From: Sulfidibacter corallicola
Lineage (GTDB): Bacteria; Acidobacteriota; Holophagae; Acanthopleuribacterales; Acanthopleuribacteraceae
Length of the DNA stretch: 64,000 nt
Assembly (NCBI RefSeq): GCF_017498545.1
Contig: NZ_CP071793.1
Location: 2,542,001-2,606,000 of the forward strand
Direction: 5' to 3'
This document shows, one piece after another, positions 28,318 through 39,741 of the stretch. Position numbers and translations under genes: made by a program. The notes beneath the pieces are model-generated. The model was given only the letters and a program-made list of their open reading frames with translations, was not told the origin of the DNA and made no database searches. Numbering within the stretch: position 1 is the first letter of the stretch; each line of letters begins with the position of its first letter.

Positions 28318-28344
28318 CACCACCCTTTCACTGACAGGTACTTC

Positions 28345-29250
28345 ATGCGAAAACCACATTTCATCGATTGCCTTCGACGCGCGTTGCCCGCCGTCCCGCG
28401 CTATCCGCGCACCCTGCTCACCCTGCTCTTCGCCAACCTGGTGGCCGCCCTGGTATGCCTGGCGCCGTTCTGGATGGCCTTCGAGTCCTACAGCAAGCGT
28501 CGCGTCGTGGGTGACGGCGGCCTGCTGGATCCCCATTTCCTGGTGGATTTTCTGTTCTACCGCCAAGGCTCCTGGGACCTGGCGAAGGGCATGCTGCCGA
28601 TCTCGATCGGGCTGTACGCGTTGTTTTCGGTATTCCTCTCGGGGGGCGTCTTTTCGGTGCTGTTTCAGGGCCGCGGCGATCACGCCGCCCTGTTCTGGCG
28701 CGATGCCGGCCGTTTCTTCCCGAAATTCGTGATGCTGCTGGTCTGGTCGATTCCGCTGTTCGCGCTCGCGCCCCTCCTCCACGGCGGCGTGTTGCTGGCG
28801 CTGGAGGCGATCTACGGACCGGAGCTACCGGCCGCCGTGGAGTTCTACGGGGGCTGGGCCGCCCTGGCGCTGCCTGCGCTGGGCTGGCTGCTCTACCTGA
28901 GAGTCTTCGACTACGCGCGCATCTACATGGTCACCACCGGCCAGGCGCCCGCCAGTCTGGCCCTGTACGAGGGCGTGGTGTTCGTGGGCCGGCGTTTCTT
29001 TTCGGTCGTGGGCCTGGCGCTCTCGGTGGCGGTGGTCCTGGCCCTGTGGTTCTGGCTCTACGCCGAGGCACGCGGGTTCCTGCCCGAGTCCGGCTGGTTG
29101 CTGATCCTGCTCCAGCAGATCTGGATGTTGGGTCGCCAGGCCGCGCGACTGTGGCTGTACGACGCCGAGCTGCGGCTGTTCCGAAAACTGCGCACCCGCG
29201 CACCCTTGAAAGCGGTAGGCCTGCCGCCGCGAAGACGGCTGCCCGTCTGA
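28345..29250 (+). CDS. Polytopic membrane protein of unknown function
   Basis: 301 aa with about six hydrophobic spans (near residues 25-45, 88-110, 130-155, 165-185, 210-235 and 250-270) and basic cytoplasmic ends. No catalytic motif recognised. The spacing of long helices with FLSGGVFSVLFQGRGDHAALF in a loop recalls DUF4013-like membrane proteins, but I do not assign a family. It follows the M1 peptidase by 27 bp and is probably co-transcribed with it. A small hairpin with a short T-run 260 bp downstream may end the transcript. Confidence 0.6.
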   Translation: MRKPHFIDCLRRALPAVPRYPRTLLTLLFANLVAALVCLAPFWMAFESYSKRRVVGDGGLLDPHFLVDFLFYRQGSWDLAKGMLPISIGLYALFSVFLSGGVFSVLFQGRGDHAALFWRDAGRFFPKFVMLLVWSIPLFALAPLLHGGVLLALEAIYGPELPAAVEFYGGWAALALPALGWLLYLRVFDYARIYMVTTGQAPASLALYEGVVFVGRRFFSVVGLALSVAVVLALWFWLYAEARGFLPESGWLLILLQQIWMLGRQAARLWLYDAELRLFRKLRTRAPLKAVGLPPRRRLPV

Positions 29251-29511
29251 TGTGCTAGGATTGGCGCCAATCAGGTTCCTACCGAGTACCCATCCAAAAT
29301 TCAATCGATTGCCACTCCCAAGGTGGATTGAGTGGGTGGGCACGGTATCGGAGATCAGGCGTCAGGCTTTGGCAAGATGCTCATTCGAAGGTAATTGGCT
29401 GAAACCCAATACCTGATCGTCGATAGCAGCTTTCATTGGAAACCTGACCGATCCAGGGTAGCCCTTTCAAGAACACCCTGTTTCTGGATGGACCTGAACC
29501 AATCTCCCCCG

Positions 29512-29531
29512 GCACCCGTCGGGTGCTTTTC
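29512..29531 (+). terminator. Weak intrinsic terminator
   Basis: GCACCC-GTC-GGGTGC followed by TTTTC. A 6-bp GC stem with a 3-nt loop, lying 260 bp after the membrane-protein gene and before the kinase operon. No other gene is seen in 29251-29675. Confidence 0.45.
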
Positions 29532-29675
29532 TTCGGCGGTACGCCACGAACCGGCGTTGACCGAGGCTTCCCTTTTCGTCCGATCACCGAAGTTTTTTCA
29601 TTCGCTCGCATAAATCCGTAGGACCGGTTGTTATTCAACCGGCACACCTCCGAGCTGGCTGTTTTCGAGGACAAC

Positions 29676-31235
29676 ATGCTTCTCATCGTGGAGAAAAATC
29701 CCAAGTTCATCGCGCTTCTCAAAGAGCACCTGAAACTGGACGGGCTCAGACCGGTGTTCGTCGATTCCTGCGACGACGCGATCTACTTGCTGCAAACCGC
29801 CGAGGTCGAGTTTCTCTTGGCCAACCTTTCGGTCGAAAAGGAGCTGAACCCGCTCCTGGCCCTCGAGAAGGCGGCTCAGGCCGCCGACATTCCGCGCCTC
29901 TTCCTGGAAAGCAACAAAACGCGCAGCCTGGCCTTCCACTTCAAGGTCGCCAGTGACACGGCCCCCATGCTCAAGCTGCCGGCCACCATCTCGCAACTCA
30001 CCAAGCGCATGCTGCGCATCAAACACGGCGACGATCCGCTGATCGGGTGCAAGATCGGACCGAAGGGTCAGGAAGTCGAACTGATCCGCTGCCTCGGCGC
30101 CGGCGCCATGGGCACGGTCTACGAAGGGATGCAGGCGTCGTTACAGCGCCGCGTCGCCGTGAAATTCCTGAGTCGCGACTACCAAAAAAGCGATCCCGAT
30201 GCCGCCCAGCGCTTTCAAAACGAAGCACGGGCCGTGGCGCAACTGCGCAGCAATCACATCGTCCAGATCTACTTCACCGGGGAATACCAGGAGCACGCCT
30301 ATTCGGTGATGGAGTTTTTGGACGGGCCCTCGCTGGAGCAGTACCTCCGCAAGAAGAGTCCCCTGCGCGTGGGCGAGGGCTTGAGGCTGGCGCTTCAGGT
30401 GCTCCAGGGCCTCTCGGAAGCCCACCGCCATCGCCAGATCCACCGCGATGTGAAACCGGCCAACGTGATGCTCAACGCCAAGGGTGAGGCGGTCCTGCTG
30501 GATTTCGGCCTGGTACGCGGGGTGCGCGCCCAGGAGTTGACTCAGGCCGGCGCCCTGCTCGGCACGCCTCGCTACATGGCCCCGGAGCAGATCAACGGGC
30601 AACGCGGCGACCACCGCGCCGATATTTATTCGCTTGGCATCATGCTGTATGAAATGTTGTTGGGCGAACCGCCGTTCAAGGGGAAGGACCTGGTGAGCGT
30701 GCTCGTGAAGCACGTCAACCAACCCCTGCCGCGACCGGACGAATTGGGCCGCAAGCTGGACGGGACCCTGTTCTCGCTGGTCGAGCGCCTGTGCGCCAAG
30801 GATCCCGGGGAACGGTTCCAATCGGCGGATGCCGCCACCGATGCGATACGCGGTTACCTGGCCACCTACCAGGAGCACCTCAACCTGATTTCGTTTTCCG
30901 ATCCACGCGAGGTCCGAAAACAATTGAACCCCTACTCGGCCTCCGCCATCGGCGGCGAAGGACAACTCACCACCCGAATCGGCGACGTACCGCCGGATCG
31001 GCAACATTCACTCGCGGTGTTCCAGGATTTGATTCGCCACCTGGGCGAAGGCGAACCTTCCTTGGGCGAGTTCGAATCGGCCACCCTGACCCTGCCCGGC
31101 AGCGACTGGACCCTGTTTCCCTACCGCGACGGCCTGGCCGGCTTGACCTCCGAAGCCGAAGGGGCGGACGAGAAACTGCGCCAGTACCATCCCGAGGTCC
31201 TGCGCAGCCTGCTCGACAGTCATCAACGTTCATGA
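29676..31235 (+). CDS. Serine/threonine protein kinase with a degenerate N-terminal receiver-like domain
   Basis: 519 aa. Residues 1-115 look like a response-regulator receiver fold (MLLIVEKNPKFIALLKEHLK at the start, a terminal helix ISQLTKRML), but the phospho-acceptor position reads LLANLSVE with no Asp, so it is probably not phosphorylated in the usual way. The Hanks-type kinase spans about 135-400: glycine loop GAGAMGTVYEG, Lys163 in VAVKFL, His256-Arg257-Asp258 in HRDVKPANVML, Asp276-Phe277-Gly278, and APEQ. An acidic C-terminal tail of about 110 residues has no named domain and no membrane span. GAGG before the ATG at 29676 favours this start over 29628. It heads a three-gene operon. 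Confidence 0.9.
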   Translation: MLLIVEKNPKFIALLKEHLKLDGLRPVFVDSCDDAIYLLQTAEVEFLLANLSVEKELNPLLALEKAAQAADIPRLFLESNKTRSLAFHFKVASDTAPMLKLPATISQLTKRMLRIKHGDDPLIGCKIGPKGQEVELIRCLGAGAMGTVYEGMQASLQRRVAVKFLSRDYQKSDPDAAQRFQNEARAVAQLRSNHIVQIYFTGEYQEHAYSVMEFLDGPSLEQYLRKKSPLRVGEGLRLALQVLQGLSEAHRHRQIHRDVKPANVMLNAKGEAVLLDFGLVRGVRAQELTQAGALLGTPRYMAPEQINGQRGDHRADIYSLGIMLYEMLLGEPPFKGKDLVSVLVKHVNQPLPRPDELGRKLDGTLFSLVERLCAKDPGERFQSADAATDAIRGYLATYQEHLNLISFSDPREVRKQLNPYSASAIGGEGQLTTRIGDVPPDRQHSLAVFQDLIRHLGEGEPSLGEFESATLTLPGSDWTLFPYRDGLAGLTSEAEGADEKLRQYHPEVLRSLLDSHQRS

Positions 31236-31244
31236 GGCGCATCC

Positions 31245-32015
31245 ATGGTTGATTTCGAACGATTCGAAACGATTCCCGGCTTCCGCTGGGGCCTCCACTT
31301 TCGACAGAACGGCGGCCTGCGTTGCAGCGAGAGTCGCCAATGCGGATCCAACAAGGCCAGTTGGGTGGAAAACCTCGACCGCATCCTGCAAACCTCTCCC
31401 CTTCCCCTCGAATCGGCCGACTTCAGCTTTCAGAACGGCCGGGTCTTCATGCGCGTCACCCAGCAGGGCGTGATCTTGCTCTTTTGCGACGTCAGCGTGA
31501 GGCGGTCCATCATTTCCATGGCCTTGGAGGAGTTGCTCGCGGAGGCGGATCTCTCCACCATCGTCACCGACAGCGACGGCGGTTTTCTGACCGAGACCAC
31601 CAATGGGCGAAACGAGCCGCCGGCGGGTCGATCGCGGCACCGGGCCACCATCCAACCAGGTGCCACCTCCACGTCTTCCACGGCAGCAGGCGTGCGCAGC
31701 GGCGTCCAAGATCAGATCAGTCGCAAACCCCAGGGGCAGTCCTACGGCGGCACCTCGATTCACAGTCTCAGCCTGGATCCCACCCCGGTCCCCAAGGAAA
31801 CCCTGGGAAGCCTGCTTTCCATGTACACCCGGTTTCTCGGCCCCCTCGCCCCGCGCCTGGCCCGGCGCACCGCCCAAAAAGCCGCCATCGATCTGGATGG
31901 ACTTCAGGTCCGCCACTGGTCCCGCCTCCTGAACGCGCTCGCCGAGCAGATCGAAGACCCCGGCAAGCGCGACGCTTTCCTCGAAGAGGCGGTTCTCTTG
32001 CGCAAACAGTTCTGA
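31245..32015 (+). CDS. Kinase-linked protein with C-terminal DUF8082-like domain
   Basis: 256 aa, soluble. The N-terminal 120 residues have alternating strands and a helix (FRWGLHFRQNGGLRCSESRQ; VFMRVTQQGVILLFCDVS), compatible with a roadblock/LC7-like fold, which often partners signalling GTPases or kinases. A disordered Ser/Thr/Pro-rich linker (about 125-180) carries many possible phosphorylation sites. The C-terminal 70 residues (LGPLAPRLARRTAQKAA ... RDAFLEEA) resemble the helical domain DUF8082 found at the ends of bacterial kinases. It starts 9 bp after the kinase stop, so it is probably a direct partner or substrate. Domain assignments are by eye. Confidence 0.55.
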   Translation: MVDFERFETIPGFRWGLHFRQNGGLRCSESRQCGSNKASWVENLDRILQTSPLPLESADFSFQNGRVFMRVTQQGVILLFCDVSVRRSIISMALEELLAEADLSTIVTDSDGGFLTETTNGRNEPPAGRSRHRATIQPGATSTSSTAAGVRSGVQDQISRKPQGQSYGGTSIHSLSLDPTPVPKETLGSLLSMYTRFLGPLAPRLARRTAQKAAIDLDGLQVRHWSRLLNALAEQIEDPGKRDAFLEEAVLLRKQF

Positions 32016-32058
32016 AGATCTCGGTTTCCACACGCCTTCGATCATGAAAGGAGCCTCG

Positions 32059-32838
32059 ATGAGCCTCACGATCAAGTTTTCTCTCTTCACTTCTTTCCTA
32101 TGCCTCAGTGTGATTCTCGGAATCACCTACCTGTCCTACCGCATTTCCTACCGGGAACTGGAACAGTCGTTGGGAGAAAAGTTGGAGTCCATCGTGCGAA
32201 CCGGGGCCGCGTCGATCGACGGCGATCTGCACGACCGGGTTCGGGGGCCCGAAGACGTCGAGGGCGAGGCCTTCACGACCCTACGCCAACAATTGCGCGA
32301 CATCAAACGCGCAAACGAGTTGGAAACGGAAGTCTATACGTTCCGCCAAGAAGGGGAATCGCTGAAATTCGTGGTGATGACCAACGAAAAGCCGTTCGTG
32401 GGCGACACCTACGGCATCCGTCCCGAGATGCGGGTCACCCTCACCAAGGGCCAGCCCAACCACACCCTGCTGTACGAGGACTCCCACGGCCAATGGATCT
32501 CGGCCTACGCGCCGATCCTCGACAGCCAGGGCAACATTTCGGGCCTGCTGGAGGCCGACTACGAGGTCCACACCTTCTTCAGTCTGCTACGCGAGAAGTT
32601 CATTTACCTGATGATCAAGGCCCTGGCCTTCGCACTGGCCGCGGTGGCGGTCAGTTACCTGCTGGCGCTTTCAGTCACCCGCAAGTTGGTCTACCTCACC
32701 GACATCACCGAAAAGATCTCGCTCGGCAAGATGGACAAGCCGATCCAGATCGAGGGCCGCGACGAGGTGGCGCGGCTGGGCGAATCGCTGGAGCGCATGC
32801 GTGAGAGCCTGGTCATCGCCGCCAAGCTGATCGACTGA
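32059..32838 (+). CDS. Membrane sensor with Cache-like periplasmic domain and HAMP
   Basis: 259 aa. One N-terminal membrane helix (about 5-27), a periplasmic sensor of about 150 residues of single-Cache type (WISAYAPILDSQGNISGLLE matches the Cache core strand motif), a second membrane helix (about 190-212), then a HAMP domain (LSVTRKLVYLTDITEKISLG ... DEVARLGESLERMRESLVIA). There is no kinase, cyclase or methyl-accepting output domain, so it must signal through a partner, plausibly the kinase two genes upstream. GGAG five bases before the ATG at 32059 decides the start over 32044. It is last in the operon. Confidence 0.8.
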   Translation: MSLTIKFSLFTSFLCLSVILGITYLSYRISYRELEQSLGEKLESIVRTGAASIDGDLHDRVRGPEDVEGEAFTTLRQQLRDIKRANELETEVYTFRQEGESLKFVVMTNEKPFVGDTYGIRPEMRVTLTKGQPNHTLLYEDSHGQWISAYAPILDSQGNISGLLEADYEVHTFFSLLREKFIYLMIKALAFALAAVAVSYLLALSVTRKLVYLTDITEKISLGKMDKPIQIEGRDEVARLGESLERMRESLVIAAKLID

Positions 32839-32845
32839 GCAAGGG

Positions 32846-33250
32846 TCGAAATCGATCATCGAGAGATCTAAAAGCCCGACTTATCTGCTTCGCTCTTGTT
32901 CCACTCAATCTTGCGAAGCGTTGATCGCTTCGAAGTGTCGGCCCAGCGGGCCAACTTACCGGGCATGGCATCGCTCTGAGTATGCGGGCACTGCCGAAAC
33001 GAATTGCTTCGAACGGTTCATCGGGCCGATGAACCTACCGGGCATGACATCACTCTGAGTATGCGGGCACTGCCGAAACGAATTGCTTCGAACGGTTCAT
33101 CGGGCCGATGAACCTACCGGGCATGACATCGCTCTGAGTATGCGGGCACTGCCGAAACGAATTGCTTCGAACGGTTCATCGGGCCGATGAACCCTACCGG
33201 GCATGACATCGCTCTGGGTATGCGGGCACTGCCGGGACGGATTGCTTCGA
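32846..33250 (+). repeat. 79-bp tandem array of palindromic modules (about 4 cores) with end segment
   Basis: Begins with a reversed copy of the end segment (32857-32899), then a core GTCGGCCCAGCGGGCCAAC (near 32937), then three cores GTTCATCGGGCCGATGAAC. GAACGGTTCA starts at 33011, 33090 and 33169, an exact 79-bp period. Modules are in forward orientation, with CCTACCGGGCATGACATC and GTATGCGGGCACTG downstream of each core. The array runs almost to the stop of the minus-strand histidine kinase at 33256. Confidence 0.92.
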
Positions 33251-33255
33251 ACGAC

Positions 33256-35856
<2,601 letters not shown>

Positions 35857-36324
35857 ACCGGACTACCCGACCCCTCACCAACCTCTGTCGAGAGAGTAAC
35901 TACCCATGGATAGGAAAAGACGTGTAAATGTACGCCTTTGCAAGCATTTTAATGAAGTCTACCAGATCTGGACAGGCAATGGAGTAGGAAAATGGCACAA
36001 AAGGGATTTTGGCGCACACCCTACGGGTTCCCTTGGCTCCATGAAAAAAAGCAGATATACGGATTTTTGTATCGAATACCGTAGAACCCAGACCAATATT
36101 TATCGAACGAATTCACGCGAACCCAGGGTCATGGGCTTTCGTCGCGAACCATGGGTTCCGATCGATGCGCGATGCTGCCATACGAAGATAACTCAGGGCC
36201 GACACGTTCTTTGCCGCGGCGTTCCAAGGTAAAAAATGACACACCGCGTCACGGCCGAATCCCTGGTTCCACGGAGGTTCTCCACGACCAATCTCACCCC
36301 CGCGAAAAAAAGCAAAAAAAAGAG
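35857..36324. other. Divergent spacer between histidine kinase and ilv promoter
   Basis: 468 bp, clearly more AT-rich than the surrounding genes. It should contain the kinase promoter on the minus strand. Frames here have no product I recognise. Confidence 0.45.
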
Positions 36325-36354
36325 TTGACAGCTATCGAGAGCCTGCCTCATGAT
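36325..36354 (+). promoter_or_regulatory. Predicted sigma-70-type promoter of the ilv operon
   Basis: Perfect -35 TTGACA (36325-36330), an 18-bp spacer, and -10 CATGAT (36349-36354; four of six consensus bases, including the key A2 and T6). A start near 36361 would give a leader of about 45 nt before the first leader peptide. Confidence 0.6.
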
Positions 36355-36405
36355 ACCGGCCAAGAAGATTACCCGAAGACCAAGTCACCGTCTTGGAGAA
36401 ACTCA

Positions 36406-36465
36406 ATGACCCTACATCACATCGTCGTCATTATCGTGGTCGTCATTATTAGCCTAAGCTCCTAG
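36406..36465 (+). CDS. ilvL: ilv operon leader peptide 1 (attenuation)
   Basis: 19 codons, with GGAGAA eight bases before the ATG. The product reads MTLHHIVVIIVVVIISLSS: residues 6-15 are ten consecutive Ile/Val (five each), with no biochemical role expected beyond ribosome stalling. Leu uses the CTA codon twice, rare in this GC-rich DNA. The stop codon overlaps the antiterminator arm described in the next entry. This is the arrangement of E. coli ilvL-type leaders: low Ile- or Val-tRNA stalls the ribosome in the run and lets transcription continue. Shares the 16-mer CGTCGTCATTATCGTG with leader 2. Confidence 0.85.
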   Translation: MTLHHIVVIIVVVIISLSS

Positions 36466-36530
36466 GCGCGGTCTTCTTCTACACCGATTCGGAACAAGCC
36501 CGCGCCACACAGAAGCGCGGGCTTTTTTAG
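36465..36530 (+). promoter_or_regulatory. Transcription attenuator 1 of the ilv operon
   Basis: Terminator: AAGCCCGCGC (36496-36505), 9-nt loop, GCGCGGGCTT (36515-36524), then a T-run. Competing antiterminator: GGCGCGG (36465-36471), which begins at the last base of the leader stop codon, pairs perfectly with CCGCGCC (36500-36506) inside the terminator's left arm. A ribosome that reaches the stop covers GGCGCGG and the terminator forms. A ribosome stalled in the Ile/Val run leaves it free and the terminator is blocked. Confidence 0.85.
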
Positions 36531-36561
36531 TTTTAGCCCAACCATTTCGGAGTCGAGTCCC

Positions 36562-36714
36562 ATGTTCACCGGCAACACCATCGACAACCTGGTATCCCTC
36601 GAAGGCACGAACGTTGTCGCCCCTGTCGTCGGTGTGTCCGTAATGATCGATGTCCTACTAGTCGTCCTAGTCGTCGTCATTATCGTGATTAGCAGCTTGG
36701 GGCCGCCCGGTTGA
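36562..36714 (+). CDS. ilv operon leader peptide 2 (attenuation)
   Basis: 50 codons from 36562 (GGAG about ten bases upstream), or 23 codons from the in-frame ATG at 36643, which would give a classic short leader. Residues 31-43 are thirteen consecutive branched-chain residues (seven Val, three Leu, three Ile), so this leader also senses leucine, mostly through CTA codons. It ends SSLGPPG, like the Pro/Gly-rich end of some ilv leaders. The stop is followed by the second terminator. The shared 16-mer with leader 1 (36423-36438 and 36672-36687) points to an old duplication. Confidence 0.8.
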   Translation: MFTGNTIDNLVSLEGTNVVAPVVGVSVMIDVLLVVLVVVIIVISSLGPPG

Positions 36715-36776
36715 GCATCTTGCACAAACCGATCATCAAAAAGGCCCCGCACCCAAAAGGTTCGGGGCCTTTTTCG
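36699..36776 (+). promoter_or_regulatory. Transcription attenuator 2 of the ilv operon
   Basis: Terminator: AAAAAGGCCCCG (36738-36749), 13-nt loop, CGGGGCCTTTTT (36763-36774), a strong 12-bp stem ending in T's. Competing antiterminator: GGGGCC (36699-36704), within the last codons of leader 2, pairs with GGCCCC (36743-36748) in the terminator's left arm. CGGTT (36708-36712) can also pair with AACCG (36727-36731) to extend the fold. The logic is the same as attenuator 1. ilvD starts 89 bp later. Confidence 0.82.
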
Positions 36777-36862
36777 TTTGATTCCAACCCTTTCCCTTTC
36801 CCCCTAGAAGTTCCCCCATTCGTTCTCCCACCCATTCCCCAATGCCAGAGGAGGTTCATCCC

Positions 36863-38581
36863 ATGACATCCCCCAATCCCCCCGACAGTAACGCCGAGGA
36901 CGGCCCCGGGTCACCATCCCCCTTTCGTGACCGGACGCTGCCCAGCGATACCGTCAAGAAAGGCGTGGCTCGGGCACCGGCCCGAGCCATGCTGAAAGCC
37001 ACCGGCCTGACCGACGAGGACCTGGCCAAACCCCTGGTGGCGATCGCCAATACCTGGACCGAGGTCACCCCCTGCAACGTCCACCTGCGCGAGCTGGCGG
37101 AACACGTGAAGGAAGGCGTTCGCGCCGCCGGCGGCACCCCGATCGAGTTCAACACGATCACGGTTTCCGACGGCATCACGATGGGCACGGAAGGCATGAA
37201 AGCGTCGCTGGTGAGTCGCGAAGTGGTGGCCGACAGCATCGAGCTGGTCACCCGCGGTCACTATTTCGATGCCGTCGTGGCCATCGCCGGCTGCGACAAG
37301 ACCTTGCCCGGCACGGTCATGGCCCTGGCACGGCTCGACCTGCCCTCCCTGCTGCTGTACGGCGGTTCGATTCACCCCGGCCGCTGGCAGGGCAAGGACG
37401 TGACGGTCCAGGACGTGTTCGAGGGTGTCGGTGCCTGCCTGTCCGGCCGCATCACCGAAGACGAGCTGCGCGACCTGGAAAACCGGGCCTGTCCCGGTGC
37501 GGGCGCCTGCGGCGGTCAGTTCACCGCCAACACCATGGCCACGGCCCTCACGGTGCTGGGCATTTCCCCCATGGAGATCAGCGAAGTTCCCGCCACCGAC
37601 AGCCGCAAACCGGCCGCGGCCCGCAAAGCCGGCGAACTGGTGATGCGCTGCCTGGCCGAAGATCTGCGTCCCTCCGACCTGATCACCCGTGAATCGCTGG
37701 CGAACGCGGTCACCTCGGTCTCGGCCACCGGCGGCTCGACCAACGCGGTACTGCACTTCCTGGCCATCGCCCGCGAGGCCGGCGTCCCCTTCACCCTGGA
37801 CGACTTCGACCGCATCTCGGCCGAAACGCCGGTGATCGTCGATCTCAAACCCGGCGGTCGCTACACCGCGCCGGATTTGGAAAAAGCGGGCGGCACCCGT
37901 CTGGTTCTGAAGCGGTTGCGCGATGGTGGCCTGTTGATGGACGCGCCGACCGTCTCCGGCCTGTCGCTGTTCGAAGAAGCGGACCTGGCCCAGGAAACCG
38001 AGGAGCAACCGGTGGTGCGCACGCTGGCCGAACCGATCAAACCGCGCGGCGGATTCGCGATCCTCAAGGGCAATCTCGCCCCCGAGGGCTGCGTCATCAA
38101 GCTCTGCGGCCACGATCGCGTGCGCCACGAAGGCACCGCCCGGGTGTTCGAACTCGAGGAAGACGCCTTCAAGGCCATCTCGGCCGGCCGCATTCAGGCC
38201 GGTGACGTGGTGGTCATTCGCCACGTGGGTCCACGCGGCGGACCGGGCATGCCCGAAATGTTGGCGGTCACGGCGGCCCTCATCGGTGCCGGCCTCGGCG
38301 ACACGGTCGCCCTGATCACCGACGGGCGCTTCAGCGGCGCCACGCACGGATTCATGATCGGCCACATCGCTCCCGAGGCGGCCGTGGGCGGTCCCATCGC
38401 CCTCCTTCGCGACGGCGATCCCATCGTCATCGATCTCTCCCAGCGCAGCTTGGACGTCCAAGCTGACCTGGAAACCCGGCGCGCGTCCTGGCAACCCCCC
38501 GCGCCAAATCAATCACGGGGTGTATTCGCCAAATACGCCCACAGCGTCCGCTCGGCATCCGAGGGGGCAATCACCGTGTGA
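36863..38581 (+). CDS. ilvD: Dihydroxy-acid dehydratase
   Basis: 572 aa. Dehydrates 2,3-dihydroxy-isovalerate and 2,3-dihydroxy-3-methylvalerate to the keto acids of valine and isoleucine synthesis; an iron-sulfur enzyme of the cytoplasm. Signatures: [15 protein letters not shown], the cluster-binding [32 protein letters not shown], and [15 protein letters not shown] near the C-terminus. AGAGGAGG at good spacing fixes the start at 36863 rather than 36842. The extra N-terminal 35 residues (Pro/Asp/Gly-rich) before [19 protein letters not shown] are a little longer than in E. coli. First structural gene of the operon, under two tandem attenuators. Confidence 0.96.
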   Translation: MTSPNPPDSNAEDGPGSPSPFRDRTLPSDTVKKGVARAPARAMLKATGLTDEDLAKPLVAIANTWTEVTPCNVHLRELAEHVKEGVRAAGGTPIEFNTITVSDGITMGTEGMKASLVSREVVADSIELVTRGHYFDAVVAIAGCDKTLPGTVMALARLDLPSLLLYGGSIHPGRWQGKDVTVQDVFEGVGACLSGRITEDELRDLENRACPGAGACGGQFTANTMATALTVLGISPMEISEVPATDSRKPAAARKAGELVMRCLAEDLRPSDLITRESLANAVTSVSATGGSTNAVLHFLAIAREAGVPFTLDDFDRISAETPVIVDLKPGGRYTAPDLEKAGGTRLVLKRLRDGGLLMDAPTVSGLSLFEEADLAQETEEQPVVRTLAEPIKPRGGFAILKGNLAPEGCVIKLCGHDRVRHEGTARVFELEEDAFKAISAGRIQAGDVVVIRHVGPRGGPGMPEMLAVTAALIGAGLGDTVALITDGRFSGATHGFMIGHIAPEAAVGGPIALLRDGDPIVIDLSQRSLDVQADLETRRASWQPPAPNQSRGVFAKYAHSVRSASEGAITV

Positions 38582-38730
38582 GGCGCACGTCCGGCTGCGG
38601 CCCTTCCTCCGGCCGTGGACGGGAAACGCCTCTCGACTTCCCCAAGTGTCGGTCCTCTTTCGCGGGTGTCCTACAACCCGCACCCCATCTGACTTCCCAT
38701 TACCCGATGAAGGATCAAGGAGCAAAGAAC

Positions 38731-39741
38731 ATGACCAAGATGTACCGTGAACAAGATGCCAAACCGCAGGTTCTGGAAGGAAAGAAACTAGCCGTCCTCG
38801 GTTACGGCAGCCAGGGCCGCGCCCACGCGCTCAACCTGCGCGAAAGCGGTTACCAAGTCGCGCTGGGCCTGCGACCCGGCGGCAAGTCCTGGCAGCGCGC
38901 CGAGGGGGACGGGTGGGAACCCGTTTCGCCAGGTGAAGCGGTCGTCGGCGCCGACCTTGTGGCGATCCTGGTACCCGACATGGCCCAGGCCAAACTCTAC
39001 GAAGACTTCGTGGCTCCCAACCTGAAGCCCGGCGCCGCCCTGCTCTTCGCCCACGGATTCAACGTCCATTTCGGCCACATCGCGCCCCCCAAGGACACGG
39101 ACGTCATCATGGTCGCCCCCAAGAGTCCCGGTGACCTGGTCCGCCGCCAGTACCAGGAAGGCCGCGGCGTCCCCTGCCTGGTCGCGGTTCACCAGAACCC
39201 CACCGGCGAGGCCTTCGACCGCGCGCTGGCCTATGCCCACGGCTTGGGCGGCACCCGTGCCGGTGTCCTGGAAACCAACTTCGCCGAGGAGACCGAGACC
39301 GACCTGTTCGGCGAACAGGCGGTGCTCTGCGGCGGCGTCACCGAACTGATCCGCTACGGCTACGAGACCCTGGTGGAAGCCGGCTACCAACCGGAAGCGG
39401 CCTACTTCGAATGCCTCCACGAACTGAAGCTGATCGTCGACCTGATCTACGAGGGCGGCTTCACCAAAATGCACGAGTTCGTCAGCGAAACCGCCAAATA
39501 CGGCGATCTGACCCGCGGTCCGCGCGTCGTCGATCCCTCGGTCAAGGAGAACATGAAGGAAATCCTGACCGAAATCCAATCGGGCACCTTTGCCAAGGAA
39601 TGGGCGGAAGAGAACAAGGCCGGTCTTCCCAAATACCGCGAGTTGTTGCAGAGCGATTTGGAGCACCCGATCGAAGAGGTCGGCCAACGCCTGCGCAACG
39701 CCATGTCCTGGATCCGCCCCCGTTTGGAGGAGGCTAAATGA
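38731..39741 (+). CDS. ilvC: Ketol-acid reductoisomerase (class I)
   Basis: 336 aa, the class I length. Isomerises and reduces acetolactate or acetohydroxybutyrate with NAD(P)H and Mg2+. The Rossmann loop reads [20 protein letters not shown], and the region after it ([10 protein letters not shown]) has Arg and Ser positions usual for NADPH use. [10 protein letters not shown] and the metal-binding [20 protein letters not shown] with the later [16 protein letters not shown] are present. AAGGAG precedes the ATG at 38731. The frame is open back to 38578, but that part is not KARI-like. A 149-bp spacer separates it from ilvD, and its TGA overlaps the ilvB ATG. Confidence 0.96.
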   Translation: MTKMYREQDAKPQVLEGKKLAVLGYGSQGRAHALNLRESGYQVALGLRPGGKSWQRAEGDGWEPVSPGEAVVGADLVAILVPDMAQAKLYEDFVAPNLKPGAALLFAHGFNVHFGHIAPPKDTDVIMVAPKSPGDLVRRQYQEGRGVPCLVAVHQNPTGEAFDRALAYAHGLGGTRAGVLETNFAEETETDLFGEQAVLCGGVTELIRYGYETLVEAGYQPEAAYFECLHELKLIVDLIYEGGFTKMHEFVSETAKYGDLTRGPRVVDPSVKENMKEILTEIQSGTFAKEWAEENKAGLPKYRELLQSDLEHPIEEVGQRLRNAMSWIRPRLEEAK

